Positions 7,982-17,826 of a stretch of DNA of 64,000 nucleotides are shown one piece after another. Source of the DNA: CAVVYV01 sp963818205 (GTDB lineage: Bacteria > Actinomycetota > Thermoleophilia > Solirubrobacterales > 70-9); assembly GCA_963818205.1 (NCBI GenBank), contig CAWFRG010000014.1, positions 1-64,000 on the forward strand, given 5' to 3'. The notes below the pieces were generated by a model. That model did not search any database. It saw only the letters and a list, made by a program, of their open reading frames with translations, and had not been told where the DNA came from. The first letter of the stretch is position 1, and each line of letters begins with the position of its first letter. A program made the position numbers and the translations under genes.

Positions 7982-8783
7982 GGGAACTGCACTGCTCGAG
8001 GTCGAGGATGTGGTCAAGCGATTCGGCGGCATCCGCGCCGTCGACGGGGCGACGATGGGGGTCCGCGAGGGCGCGATAACCGCGCTGATCGGACCCAATG
8101 GCGCCGGCAAGACGACCCTGTTCAACGTGGTCACCGGCTTCTACCGCGGTGAGCGCGGCTCGGTGATCTTCGACGGGCGCCAGGTCTTCGGCGAGGCATC
8201 CTACGAGATCGCCCGCAAGGGGATGGTGCGGACCTTCCAGATAACCAAGGCGCTGGCCGCGATGCCGGTGATCGACAACATGATGCTCGCCGCCCCCGAC
8301 CAGCCCGGGGAGCGGTTCCGAAACCTGGTCTTCAGGCCGGGCGCGGTGCGGAGGCGCGAGAAGGAGGTCCGGGCCCAGGCGATGGAGTTGCTCGAGATCT
8401 TCAATCTGACCGGGCTCGCGGAGGACTATGCCGGGACCCTCTCCGGGGGTCAGCGGAAGCTGCTGGAGCTGGCCCGAGCGTTGATGGCCCGGCCGAAGCT
8501 GCTCCTGCTCGACGAGCCGATGGCCGGCATCAATCCCGTTCTGGGAAAGCGGCTTCTCGATCACATGCAGCGGCTTCGCCATGATGAGGGAGTGAGCTTT
8601 CTGTTCATCGAGCACGACATGGAGGTGGTCATGAACCACTCGGATCGCGTCGTGGTGATGGCCCAGGGGCGGGTGATCGCCGATGGCGAGCCCCACGAGG
8701 TCCGTGCCGACAAAGGCGTGATCGACGCCTATCTCGGAGCGGTGGTGGTGGATACCGCGGCCGGGGAGAGGCCCCCGGCATGA
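7974..8783 (+). CDS. livG: Branched-chain amino acid ABC transporter ATPase LivG
   Basis: 269-residue cytoplasmic ATPase. Walker A GPNGAGKTT (about residue 43), signature LSGGQRKLLELAR and Walker B LLLLDEP followed by MAGINP, as is usual for LivG, are intact. It drives import together with LivF. GTG 7974 is used because it lies in the frame of the domain; the ATG four bases on is out of frame. It overlaps livM upstream and livF downstream. Confidence 0.92.
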   Translation: MNEGTALLEVEDVVKRFGGIRAVDGATMGVREGAITALIGPNGAGKTTLFNVVTGFYRGERGSVIFDGRQVFGEASYEIARKGMVRTFQITKALAAMPVIDNMMLAAPDQPGERFRNLVFRPGAVRRREKEVRAQAMELLEIFNLTGLAEDYAGTLSGGQRKLLELARALMARPKLLLLDEPMAGINPVLGKRLLDHMQRLRHDEGVSFLFIEHDMEVVMNHSDRVVVMAQGRVIADGEPHEVRADKGVIDAYLGAVVVDTAAGERPPA

Positions 8784-9547
8784 CCGACGCCGACTCCAAC
8801 GGCGCCCTGCTCGCGGTTGAGGATCTGGTGGCCGGCTATGTCCCCGAGGTCGACATCCTCACCGGCGTCGAGCTGACGGTGCGGGAGGGGGAGATCGTCA
8901 CCGTGATCGGCCCCAACGGAGCCGGCAAGTCGACGCTGATCAAGTCGATCTTCGGGCTGCTGCCGCCCCGGCGAGGCCGGGTGGTCCTCCGCGGCGAGGA
9001 TCTGACCGGGCTGCGGCCGCACTTCATCACCCGCCGCGGCATGAGCTACGTCCCCCAGCTCGACAACATCTTCCAGAGCCTCACCGTCGAGGAGAACCTC
9101 GAGATGGGCGCCCTCGAGCACTCCCGGTCGCGGGAGCAGATGGCCCGGGTGTACGAGCTCTTCCCCCGCCTCGGCGAGCGCCACACCCAGACGGCGGGGA
9201 CGATGAGCGGGGGCGAGCGCCAGCTCCTGGCGATGGGAAGGGCGCTGATGCCCGACCCGCAGGTGCTGCTTCTCGACGAGCCCTCGGCCGGCCTCGCCCC
9301 TGCCTTCGTCGAGGCGATCTTCGCCAAGATCGAGGAGATCAACCAGGCGGGCGTGACCCTGGTGATGGTCGAGCAGAACGCGCGCCGCGCCCTCGCGATG
9401 TCGGACCGCGGCTACGTCCTCGACCTCGGGCAGAACCGCTTTCAGGGCCCGGGCAGGGAGCTGCTCGAGGACCCCAAGGTCGCCGAGCTCTACCTCGGCG
9501 GCACCGCGCGCATAGACCGGCCCGAGACGGCGCCGAGCACCAGCTAG
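8780..9547 (+). CDS. livF: Branched-chain amino acid ABC transporter ATPase LivF
   Basis: 255 residues, the second ATPase of the Liv importer. Walker A GPNGAGKST, signature MSGGERQLLAMGRALM and Walker B LLLDEPSAGLAP are present. The ATG overlaps the livG stop by four bases. It ends the + strand operon; the last four bases overlap the convergent cyclic-nucleotide-binding gene, leaving no room for a private terminator. Confidence 0.92.
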   Translation: MTDADSNGALLAVEDLVAGYVPEVDILTGVELTVREGEIVTVIGPNGAGKSTLIKSIFGLLPPRRGRVVLRGEDLTGLRPHFITRRGMSYVPQLDNIFQSLTVEENLEMGALEHSRSREQMARVYELFPRLGERHTQTAGTMSGGERQLLAMGRALMPDPQVLLLDEPSAGLAPAFVEAIFAKIEEINQAGVTLVMVEQNARRALAMSDRGYVLDLGQNRFQGPGRELLEDPKVAELYLGGTARIDRPETAPSTS

Positions 9548-9996
9548 TGGTGCGGCTGCCGCGGCTCCGCGGCGCGCAACCGCTCGGCCATGCCCCGCAT
9601 GATCCGGACAGCGACCGTAGGCACCTCGTTGATCAGGGCGGAGAACTCGCGGGAGCCGAGGACCAGGAGATGCATATCGGTCTCGGCCGTGACGGTCGCC
9701 GAGCGAGGGCCCTGATCGAGCAGTGACATCTCGCCGAAGAACGAGCCCGGGCCGAGCACCGCGGTCCCCTTGCCGCGCATCGTCGCCTTTGCCTTGCCCT
9801 CCGCGATCACGAAGCACTCCTGTCCCGGATCACCCTGGCGCACCAGGACCTTTCCCTTCGGGGCCTCGACCTCGTCGACGAGCGAGGCGATCCGAGCGAG
9901 CTCACGCTTGTTGCAAGTGGAGAACAGCCGGACGTTCCCGAGCAGCTCGAGCTTCGCGTCTCGGCCCTTCCTGAATCCGCGAGCGCGCCGCGCCAC
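9544..9996 (-). CDS. Stand-alone cyclic nucleotide-binding domain protein
   Basis: 150 residues holding only a Crp-type cNMP-binding beta-roll: LVRQGDPGQECFVIAEGKA, then FFGEMSLLDQGPRSATVTAE, which matches the phosphate-binding cassette (G-E-x-S-L-x(4)-R-x-A). There is no helix-turn-helix, so it is not a Crp transcription factor; it may act by protein contact. GTG start at 9996. It converges on livF and is followed on the other side by livJ, but no functional link is shown. Confidence 0.8.
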   Translation of the reverse strand: MARRARGFRKGRDAKLELLGNVRLFSTCNKRELARIASLVDEVEAPKGKVLVRQGDPGQECFVIAEGKAKATMRGKGTAVLGPGSFFGEMSLLDQGPRSATVTAETDMHLLVLGSREFSALINEVPTVAVRIMRGMAERLRAAEPRQPHH

Positions 9997-10027
9997 GGCG
10001 CGAGTATCGCATGGCTCGCTACGTGAG

Positions 10028-10055
10028 GCGGCCGGGGCCCGAAGGCCCCGGCCGC
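10028..10055 (-). terminator. Strong hairpin downstream of livJ
   Basis: A perfect 12-bp stem GCGGCCGGGGCC closed by the tetraloop CGAA lies 36 bases past the livJ stop. There is no clear T-run on the minus strand, so termination may be of the actinobacterial T-less hairpin type. Confidence 0.75.
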
Positions 10056-10090
10056 TCTCTTGTGTCCTCGACCTTGGTTCCCGCGAGCGC

Positions 10091-11392
10091 CTACTCGCTT
10101 GCCGGGGCGACTATCGGGAGATCCTCCGTGACCACGAACTTCCCACCTTGGTACTGATAGGTGTCGTAGACCTCCGACGTGGCGTCACCGTCCTCGTTCA
10201 TATTGATCGAGCCGGCTGCGCCCTCGTAGTCGATGTCGTCACCGTTCTGCAGCGCCTCGATCGCCTCGGGGAGCTGCTCCCAGGTGAACTGGGTACCGCC
10301 CGGAGCGGTGATGTCGGCGAGGGTGTCCGCCATGTCCTGACCGTCGGTCGAGCCGGCGGCCACCGCCGCCAGGTAGCAGAGGATCGTCGCGTCGAACTGC
10401 TGGGCGTCGAACGTCTGGGCCTCGACGTCCCGCGGCTCCGCGCCGTCGTACAGCGTGCGGAACGCCTCCTCGGCTTCGCCCTTCTCGGGCGCCCCCGGTG
10501 CGGTGCCGCGGAAACCTTCAATGATCTGCGGCGCCACATTCTCCGGCAGGCTGCTCGAGGCGAGACCATCGGTGCCCCACGCCTTCGTCGGGTCCCAGTT
10601 GCCCGTGCGCTGCAGCGCCGGACCGACGTTGGCGAAGGTCTCCGGGAAATCGATGATCACGATCGCTGCGGGGTTCCCTGACGTGATCTGCTGAGCCTCC
10701 GAGTTATAGCTCGGCTGCTCGGGGTCGTAGATGACCTCCTCGCCGATCGTGCCGCCGAGGGCTTCCCACTCGCTGCGGAAGTTCTCGGCGAAGGCGTTGC
10801 CATACTCATCGTTCCGGGCACCCACGTTCACGGTCTGGCCCTGGGCTCCGAGATCCTCGCTGATCGCACTAGCAAGGGTCGCCGCCTGGAATGTGTCGGA
10901 CGGTGACGTCCTGTTGAGCAGGCCGTTGTCATCGATATCGCTGATGGCGGGGGCCGTTGACGCCGGCGAGATCTGAAGGATCCCGCCCGGAATCGTCACC
11001 GATTGCGCCGTGGGAATCGTGCCCGACGAAGCCCAGGCGCCGGTGATGCAGGTGGCACCGTCGGCGTCGACCATCTTGCGAGCAGCCTGCACGGATGGCT
11101 GCGGGAGCGTCTCGTTGTCCTCGTGGACGACCTTGACCGTGTGATCCACCCCGGCCTGCTCGATGGCGGCGTTGATCTGAGCCACAGCCAGATCGCTCGC
11201 CTTCTCGCCCGGCGGACCGAAGTCGGACAGGTCGCCGGTCAGCGGAATCGAGTCGCCGATCGTCAGATCGAGACTGGCCTCGCCGCCGCCGCCTCCGTCA
11301 TCATCATCGTCCCCACCGCAGGCGGCCACGCCAAGGACCAGCACGAGACCGGTTACTGCGGCGAGAAATCCCTTGTACTTGAGACCTCGCAT
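10091..11392 (-). CDS. Branched-chain amino acid substrate-binding lipoprotein (LivJ/LivK-like)
   Basis: 433-residue lipoprotein that captures the ligand outside the membrane for a Liv permease. A signal peptide ends in the lipobox GVAACGG, followed by an acidic/Gly linker DDDDDGGGGG. The body is a periplasmic-binding fold of the Leu/Ile/Val type (IPLTGDLSDFGPPGEKASDLA, GAWASSGTIPTAQSV). ATG 11392 is chosen since GAGGAGG lies just upstream of it; an ATG 15 bases further up would overlap that site. It is on the opposite strand from livHMGF but is the likely partner, and it is divergent from the oxoacid dehydrogenase operon. Confidence 0.88.
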   Translation of the reverse strand: MRGLKYKGFLAAVTGLVLVLGVAACGGDDDDDGGGGGEASLDLTIGDSIPLTGDLSDFGPPGEKASDLAVAQINAAIEQAGVDHTVKVVHEDNETLPQPSVQAARKMVDADGATCITGAWASSGTIPTAQSVTIPGGILQISPASTAPAISDIDDNGLLNRTSPSDTFQAATLASAISEDLGAQGQTVNVGARNDEYGNAFAENFRSEWEALGGTIGEEVIYDPEQPSYNSEAQQITSGNPAAIVIIDFPETFANVGPALQRTGNWDPTKAWGTDGLASSSLPENVAPQIIEGFRGTAPGAPEKGEAEEAFRTLYDGAEPRDVEAQTFDAQQFDATILCYLAAVAAGSTDGQDMADTLADITAPGGTQFTWEQLPEAIEALQNGDDIDYEGAAGSINMNEDGDATSEVYDTYQYQGGKFVVTEDLPIVAPASE

Positions 11393-11523
11393 GCAATTCC
11401 TCCTCATCCTGTAGGCCCTCCCTTAGGCCTTGTCCGTTTCACCCTACCCATATCAGGCTCGCGCGGGGGGCCCGGCACGAGAGGTTCGCTGGTCCGCTGA
11501 CTCGCGGTCCGATCGCGCGAGGC

Positions 11524-11553
11524 TTGGTTACCCGTCCGCCGCGGGGGTATGAT
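11524..11553 (+). promoter_or_regulatory. Candidate promoter of the branched-chain oxoacid dehydrogenase operon
   Basis: TTGGTT (11524-11529), an 18-base spacer, and TATGAT (11548-11553) form a housekeeping-type promoter about 140 bases before the E1-alpha start. The whole 302-base livJ/E1-alpha interval (11393-11694) otherwise contains no gene. It must also hold the divergent livJ promoter, which I could not place. Confidence 0.5.
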
Positions 11554-11694
11554 CCGATCACTACATAGGGAAGAGAGGCGGATCCCTCCCCTCCCGTGTC
11601 CGTAAAGCGCGGACGGCCGGAGAACCCCGGCCCCGCGAGATTGGCCGACCGACGGAGATCCCAAAGGTCAGGCCATAAGAAAGGCGGACCACGT

Positions 11695-12875
11695 ATGAAG
11701 CTCGAGAACGCGAGCCTAGTTGGCGATGGCTCAGGCGAGTCCAAGTCCCGCTTCAGCGAGCGTCTGACTCGCGAGGACCGCGCCCTGCTGTTCCGTTACA
11801 TGCTGCTGATGCGGCTCTCGGAGGAGCGGGGGCTCACCCTCTACCGGCAGGGAAAGGTCCCCGGGTCGTTCTACGACGGCCACGGACAGGAGGCGATCTC
11901 GGTTGGCGCCTCGTTCGTGCTCGGGCCCCGCGATCGAATCTGCATCCTGCACCGCGACCTCGGGGCGCATTTCGTTCGCGGGGTCACCCCGGACCGCTAC
12001 CTCGCCAACTACATGGGCCGCGCCGGCGGCGTCACCGGCGGCAAGGACGGCAACATGCACTTCGGCGACCGCGAGCTGGGATGCGTCGGGATGGTCTCGA
12101 TGCTGCCCGACATGGCCCAGGTCGCCGCGGGCATGGCGCTCGCCTTCAAGATGCGGGGCGAGCCGCGCGTGGCGATGACCTTCTTCGGCGAGGGCTCGAC
12201 GGCGAACGGCCAGTGGCACGAGGCGATGAACTTCGCCGGCATGCACCGGCTGCCGGTGGTGTTCGTGCTCGAGAACAACAAGTTCGCCTACTCGACGCCG
12301 AACGAGCTCGAGTACGCGGTCGACCCGGTCGAGCGCGCCGCGGGCTACGGCTTCCCCGGCGTCAGCGTCGACGGCAACGACGTCGAGGCCGTGTTCGAGG
12401 CAGCCGCGCGAGGCCGCCGAGCGGCGCGCGCCGGGCGGCGGGCCGACGCTGATCGAGTGCCACACGATGCGCATGCACGGCCACGGCGCCCACGACGACA
12501 TGAGCTACGTGCCCGACGGAGCTGCTCGAGGAGTGGGCGCGAGCGCGACCCGATCGAGCGCTACGAGCGCCGGCTCGCCGAGGAGCACGGCTTCGCCACG
12601 AGCGAGCTGGAGGAGATCCGCGCGGAGGTCGAGGCCGAGGTCGCCGAGGCGGCCGAGAGGGCGCTCGCCTCGCCGATGCCCGAGCCGGAGCTGGCGACCG
12701 AGGGCGTGTTCGCCGACGAGCTGGGAGCCGCTCGGCGACGGCGAGGCGCCCTGGTCGCGCTGGCGCGAGGCCGGACGGCGCGGCCGAGCACGCGCAGAGA
12801 GCGCGGCATGAACCCGGCGCCGAGCGGCGCGGACCGCGAGCCGACGCGAGGCGCGGAGCCGATGCCGCGAGATGA
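11695..12875 (+). CDS. Branched-chain/pyruvate 2-oxoacid dehydrogenase E1 alpha subunit (frameshifted C-terminus)
   Basis: Thiamine-diphosphate-dependent decarboxylase subunit. The clean part to about 12400 shows MRLSEERGLTLYRQGKVPG, the ThDP motif GEGSTANGQWHEAMNFAG and ENNKFAYSTP. Further on the coding sequence hops frames several times (LIECHTMRMHGHGAHDD, then ERYERRLAEEHGF), each hop explained by one or two surplus bases. ATG 11695 is preceded by AAGAAAGGCGG; the open frame upstream to 11596 has no homology. The end is approximate, at the ATGA overlap with E1-beta. With leucine dehydrogenase in the operon, a branched-chain complex is more likely than pyruvate dehydrogenase. Confidence 0.85.
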
Positions 12876-13839
12876 CCTATCTGGAGGCGATCTCGGACGG
12901 CCTGCGGGAGGAGATGCGCGCGCGACGAGACCGTCTTCTGCCTCGGCGAGGACATCGGCGCCTTCGGCGGCGCCTTCAAGGTCACCGACGGCTTCGCCGA
13001 GGAGTTCGGCGCCGACCGCGTCCTCGACACGCCGCTGGCCGAGAACCTGATCGTCGGCGCCGCCACCGGCGCCGCGATCGAGGGGATGAGGCCGGTCTGC
13101 GAGATGCAGTTCGCCGACTTCATCGCCTGCGGCTTCGACCAGCTGGTCAACGTCGCCGCCAAGCTCCACTACCGCCAGGGGGTCGCGGTGCCGATCGTGG
13201 TCCGGCTGCCCTCGGGCGGCGGCTTCTCGGGCGGGCCCGTTCCACTCCCAGAACCCGGAGGCCTGGTTCCTGCAGGCGCCGGGGCTGAAGGTGGTGGCGC
13301 CGGCGACGGCCGCGGACGCCAAGGGGCTGCTGGTCGAGCGCGATCCGCGACCCGAACCCGGTCTGCTATCCTGGAGCACAAGGGCCTCTACCGGCACGTC
13401 AAGGGCGAGGTCCCCGAGGGCGAGCACACGGTCGCCGCTCGGCGAGGCGCGCGGTGGCCCGCGAGGGCGAGCGAGATGACCGTGATCGCCTACGGCTCCA
13501 GGCGTTCACCTGGCGCTGCAGGCGGCCGAGGAGCTCGGCGAGGACGATCGAGGTGCTCGACCTGCGCACGCTCTGCCCGCTCGACACGCGAGGCGATCCT
13601 GGCGAGCGCCCGCAAGACCGGCAAGGTGCTGGTCGCCCACGAGGCGACCCGCTCATGCGGGGTCGGTGCCGAGGTCGCCGCCCTGATCACCGAGGAGGCG
13701 TTCGAGGACCTCGACGCGCCGGTCCGCCGGCTGACGGCGCCGGACGTGCCGATCCCGTTCAGCCCACCGCTGGAGCAGCGCGGTGCTGCCGCAGCTCGAC
13801 GACATGAAGGAGGCCTGCCGTGAGCTCCTCGCCTACTGA
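12872..13839 (+). CDS. 2-oxoacid dehydrogenase E1 beta subunit (multiple frameshifts)
   Basis: Begins MTYLEAISDGLREEM and continues through FCLGEDIGAFGGAFKVTDGF, GAAIEGMRPVCEMQFADF, EHKGLYRHVKGEVPEGEH and VLVAHEATRSCGVGAEVA, all family landmarks of transketolase-like E1 beta. At least six frame changes occur, most removable by deleting one G or C (for example GGCCCGTTCC for GGCCCTTCC near 13240). The downstream stop TGA 13837-13839 overlaps the E2 start. It forms the alpha2beta2 E1 with the preceding gene. Confidence 0.85.
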
Positions 13840-15176
13840 GAGCGTCACCGGCTCGTCGAGGTCGACGATGCCGCAGATGGGCGTCTCGGTGGCGGAGGGC
13901 ACGATCATCGAGTGGCTGAAGCAGCCCGGCGACTGGGTCGAGGCCGACGAGACGATCTGCGGTGGTGACGCACGGACAAGGTCGACGTCGAGATCCCGTC
14001 GCCCGCCTCCGGCCGGCTAGAGCGAGATCCTGGTCGGCGGTCGACGAGACGGTCGCCGGTGGGTACGCCGCTGGCGGAGATCGATCGCCGGAGCGAGGCC
14101 GGGGGAGGCCCACCCGCAGGAGCATCACGAGCCCGCACGGATCGGAGCACGTGGCCCCGCGGCGCCGGCCGAGACCGGCAGCCGCGAGCCGGCCGACGGC
14201 GAGCCGCGACCGCTCGCGGAGTTCTACTCACCGGTGGTGAGGCGGATCGCCGAGGAACACGGCATCGACCTCTCGACGGGTCCGGGGCACCGGGATCGGC
14301 GGACGGGTGCGAAAGCGGGACCTGCTCGCGCTAGGTAGAGCTCGGCGGCGCCCGGCGAGGAGCGGCCGCTGCACATGGAGTCGCCCTACCGGCCCGAGGA
14401 GGAGGCGGCCCCGCGAGGAGGCGCCGCTGAGGAGGCGGCCCGCGGTCACGACCGGAGCAGCCGCCGAGGGAGAGGTCGTGGCCGGCGCACCGCGAGCCGA
14501 TGTCGCCGATGCGCCGGCAGATCGCCGAGCACATGCTCGCGAGCCGCAGGACGTCGGCCCACTGCACCACGATCGTCGAGGTCGACATGGGGCGGGTCGC
14601 CGCCCGGCGGGCCGAGCTCAAGCAGCCGATGGCCCGCCGCGAGGCTTTCACTTACCTATCTCGCCTTTGTCGCCAGGGCGACGGTGGAGGCGCTCGAGCG
14701 CCATCCGATCCTGAACGCCTCGATCGACGGCGAGGAGATCGTCTACCACGACGACGTCAACCTCGGCATCGCCGTCGCGCTCGAGAAGGGGCTGATCGTG
14801 CCGGTGATCCGCCAGGCACAGCGGCTCAGCCTCGAGGGCATGGCGGCGGCGATCGCCGACGTCGCCGAGCGCGCCCGCGACGAGCGGCTCGTGCCCGACG
14901 ACGTCCACGGCGGCACCTTCACGATCACCAACCCAGGGCAGTTCGGGGCGGTCCTGGCGACGCCGATCATCAACCAGCCTCAGGTGGCGATCCTCGATCT
15001 GGAGGCGATCGTGAAGCGGCCGGTGGTGATCTCCGAGGGACGGCTCCGACGCGATCGCGATCAGGCCGATGACCTATCTCTGCATGTCGTGGGACCACCG
15101 CGCCCTCGACGGCGCCGAGGCGGCGCGCTTCCTCGCCGACGTCGAGCAGACGCTCGAGGGCTGGGAGGCCCGATGA
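13820..15176 (+). CDS. Dihydrolipoamide acyltransferase E2 (multiple frameshifts)
   Basis: Transfers the acyl group from E1 to CoA and forms the core of the complex. A lipoyl domain (MPQMGVSVAEGTIIEWLKQ, lipoyl lysine in the DKVDVEIPSP region near 13980), an E3-binding domain (YSPVVRRIAEEHGIDLS near 14225) and the catalytic domain (MRRQIAEHMLASRRTSAHC, then SWDHRALDGAEAARFL with the active-site His) occur in order. They lie in different frames because of surplus bases. GTG 13820 starts the frame of the lipoyl domain. No E3 (lipoamide dehydrogenase) gene is in the window. Confidence 0.83.
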
Positions 15177-16281
15177 GCCGCGGCAACGGCGATCGGCGCG
15201 CGCCGACGGCGACCGGCGGCCTGCCGACCGGCTCGACCACGAAGAGCTGGTGGTCCGCCGGGGCCGGCGAACCGGCCTCTACGTGGTCGTCGCCGTGCAC
15301 TCGACCGCCCTCGGGCCCGCGCTCGGCGGGGCGCGGCTGTGGCACTACCGCACTCCAGGCGATGCGATCGCCGACGCGCTCCGGCTCTCGCGAGGCGATG
15401 ACCTTCAAGGCCGCGGCCGCGGGACTCGACCTGGGCGGCGGCAAGGCTGTGCTCTGCTCCGACGGCGAGCTCCCCGATGGCGAGCCGCCGCGAGCTGCAT
15501 GCTCGACCTGGGCGATGTGGTCGAGTCCTCGGCGGGCGCTACATCACCGCCGAGGACGTCGGCACCGGGACCGAGGACATGGCGGTGATCCGCGAGCGCA
15601 CCTCGCACGTCGTCGGGCTCCCGGCGGCTCTGGGCGGCTCGGGCGATCCCGAGCCCGGTCACCGCGCGCGGCGTCGAGGCGGCGATCAGGGCCTGTTGCG
15701 AGCGGCGCTTTGGCAGCCGGGAACTCTCCGGCCGGCGTGTCTGCGTCGTCGGGCTCGGCCACGTCGGCACGCGGCTCGCCGAGCGCCTGCTCGCCGCCGG
15801 CGCCGAGGTGATCGCAACCGACATCGACGCCGGCAAGCGGCGGCTCGCCGCCAGGCTGGGGACGGCCTGGACCGACCCCGGCTCAGCCGCTGACCACGCG
15901 CCTGCGACGTGCTGGCGCCCTGCGCGCTCGGCGGCGGCGATCCACCGCGACAACCTGGGTTCGCTGCGCTGCAAGATCGTCTGCGGCTCGGCCAACAACG
16001 TGCTCGCCGAGGAGCGGCTGTCCGAGCACCTGGCCTCACGCGGGATCGTCTACGCGCCCGACTTCATCGCCAATGCCGGCGGCCTGATCAACGTCTACGC
16101 CGAACTCCACGGGCTCGACCGCGCGCGGACCGCACGGTTGGTGGACGGGATCGGCGAGACGATCGCGGTGATCCTCCGAGAGGCGGAGGAGCGCTCGACG
16201 ACGCCGCTGGGGGCGGCGCGCGAGCTCGCCGCCGAGCGCCTCGGCGCCACCCGCCGGCGCCGCCAGCCCGCCGCTGCCTAG
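15173..16281 (+). CDS. Leucine/valine dehydrogenase (Glu/Leu/Phe/Val dehydrogenase family; frameshifted)
   Basis: Reversibly deaminates branched-chain amino acids to 2-oxo acids with NAD+, giving the substrate for the upstream dehydrogenase complex. Landmarks are GPALGGARLWHY, GLDLGGGKAVL with the catalytic lysine, TAEDVGTGTEDM, the Rossmann motif VVGLGHVGTRLAERLL, and SANNVLAEE. The clean C-terminal frame runs to TAG 16279-16281. ATG 15173 overlaps the E2 stop (ATGA). Frame changes occur roughly between 15200 and 15950. The stop interlocks with that of the convergent MocR gene (CTAG). Confidence 0.88.
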
Positions 16282-17789
16282 GTGATCGGCAGAGCCTCGC
16301 TCACTCGCGGCTGCTTCTCCATCGACCGAATCGCCCGGGCCAGGCGCCGCACGCCCTCGGCGAGCTGGTCCGGGTCGAGGAAACCGTAGGAGAGCCGCAT
16401 GTGCGTTCCCGCGGCGGGCTCGGGGATCATCGCCGCGCCGGGCACGAAGGTGACGCCGTTGCGGACTGCCTCGGTCATCAGCTCGCCCTCGTCCACCGTG
16501 ACCGAGAGCGTCAACCAGAGATGCCCGCCCCCGTCGGGCTCCTCGATGGTGGCGAGCCCGCCCAGATGCTTCGTGGACGCTTCCAGCAGCGCATCGCGGC
16601 GCTCCAGATAGAAGGCGCGGGCCCGCTCGATGTGTCCCTGATACTCGCCGGCGGCGAGGAAGCGGGCGAGCGCCAGCTGGGTGAGGGTGGCGCTGTGCAT
16701 GTCGTCGGTGCGCTTCTCGTAGAGCAGGCGCTGGCGCACCGGCCCGCTGGAGGCGATCCAGCCGACTCGCAGCCCGCCGCCGACGAGCTTCGAGAGCGAG
16801 TCGACGTAGATGACGTGGCCGTGGGCGTCGCGCCGCAGCGAGCCCGGATCCTCGCCCTCGAAGCGCAGGTCGCCGTAGATGCCGTCCTCGACGATGAAGA
16901 AGCCGTGCCGGCGCGCCAGCTCCAGCAGCCGGGTGCGGCGCTCGGCCGAGAGATCGCGGCCGGTGGGGTTGTGGCAGCGCGGCTGGATCGCCAGCAACCG
17001 GATCTCTTGGCGCGCCAGCAGCTCTTCGAGCGCATCCGTGTCGAGCCCGTCCTCATCGACCGGAACCGGAAGCACCCGCGCTCCCGTGATCCGCAGCGAC
17101 TCCAGCACCCCCATGAAGGTGGGCGACTCGCAGGCGGCGGCGTCGCCCGGTCGGAGCACCGCTCGAGCCGCCAGGGTGAGGCCCTGGCGGGCGCCGCTGG
17201 TGATCAGGATGTCGGCCGGGTCTTCGGGCGCCCCGCGCACCGCTGAGAGCGCCGCAACCTGTTCGACCAGCTCAGGGAGGCCGGCGATGTCGGTGTACTG
17301 AAGAGCGCGGCTGTCGTGGCTCTCCAGCGCCTCGGACATCGACCGCCGGATCTGATCGAAGGGGAAGAGCTCAGAGGACGGGTAGCCGACCGAGAGCGGG
17401 ATCAGCCCCCGGGCCTGCGAGTGCCGGTACATCTCGTCCATGACGCGGTCGCCGCTGCTCTCGGCGATCGCCGGCAGCACGTAGCGCTGCCACTCGCCGC
17501 TGTCAGTGCCGGCGACATCGCGGAGCGCGGCGGCGGCCGACTCGCGCACGAAGGTGCCGCGACCGACCTGCGAGGTGACCAAGCCCTGCTCCCGGAGCCG
17601 CCGGTAGACGCGCACCGCGGTCAGGTGGTTGACGCCCGCGATCTCCGCGAGCTCGCGCGTGGGCGGCAACTTCTCCCCCACCGCCAGCTCGCCGGAGCCG
17701 ATCGCCTCCCTGAAGGCGTCAACCATCTGCTCGCTCAGCAGGCGCTCACCGCCGCGGTCCAGATCACTCAAAGCATCTTTGTATGACAT
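16278..17789 (-). CDS. MocR-type regulator (GntR helix-turn-helix fused to class I aminotransferase fold)
   Basis: 503 residues. The N-terminal GntR wing (residues about 15-85, GEKLPPTRELAEIAGVNHLTA) is joined to an aminotransferase-like domain with CHNPTGRDLS and the PLP-lysine motif SLSKLVGGGLRVGW near residue 330. MocR proteins usually sense PLP or amino acids through this domain. The gene converges on the leucine dehydrogenase operon and diverges from mini-GNAT paralogue C. Control of the branched-chain genes is possible but not shown; control of the divergent gene fits the usual MocR layout better. Confidence 0.9.
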   Translation of the reverse strand: MSYKDALSDLDRGGERLLSEQMVDAFREAIGSGELAVGEKLPPTRELAEIAGVNHLTAVRVYRRLREQGLVTSQVGRGTFVRESAAAALRDVAGTDSGEWQRYVLPAIAESSGDRVMDEMYRHSQARGLIPLSVGYPSSELFPFDQIRRSMSEALESHDSRALQYTDIAGLPELVEQVAALSAVRGAPEDPADILITSGARQGLTLAARAVLRPGDAAACESPTFMGVLESLRITGARVLPVPVDEDGLDTDALEELLARQEIRLLAIQPRCHNPTGRDLSAERRTRLLELARRHGFFIVEDGIYGDLRFEGEDPGSLRRDAHGHVIYVDSLSKLVGGGLRVGWIASSGPVRQRLLYEKRTDDMHSATLTQLALARFLAAGEYQGHIERARAFYLERRDALLEASTKHLGGLATIEEPDGGGHLWLTLSVTVDEGELMTEAVRNGVTFVPGAAMIPEPAAGTHMRLSYGFLDPDQLAEGVRRLARAIRSMEKQPRVSEALPIT

Positions 17790-17826
17790 TCAAGTTCCCA
17801 GATCGTGGGTAGTGTCCTGCTTGAGT

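Noticed and set aside
11695..16281. Calling the oxoacid dehydrogenase genes pseudogenes
   Set aside because: The breaks are nearly all single-base insertions with conserved sequence continuing, which fits sequencing error better than decay.
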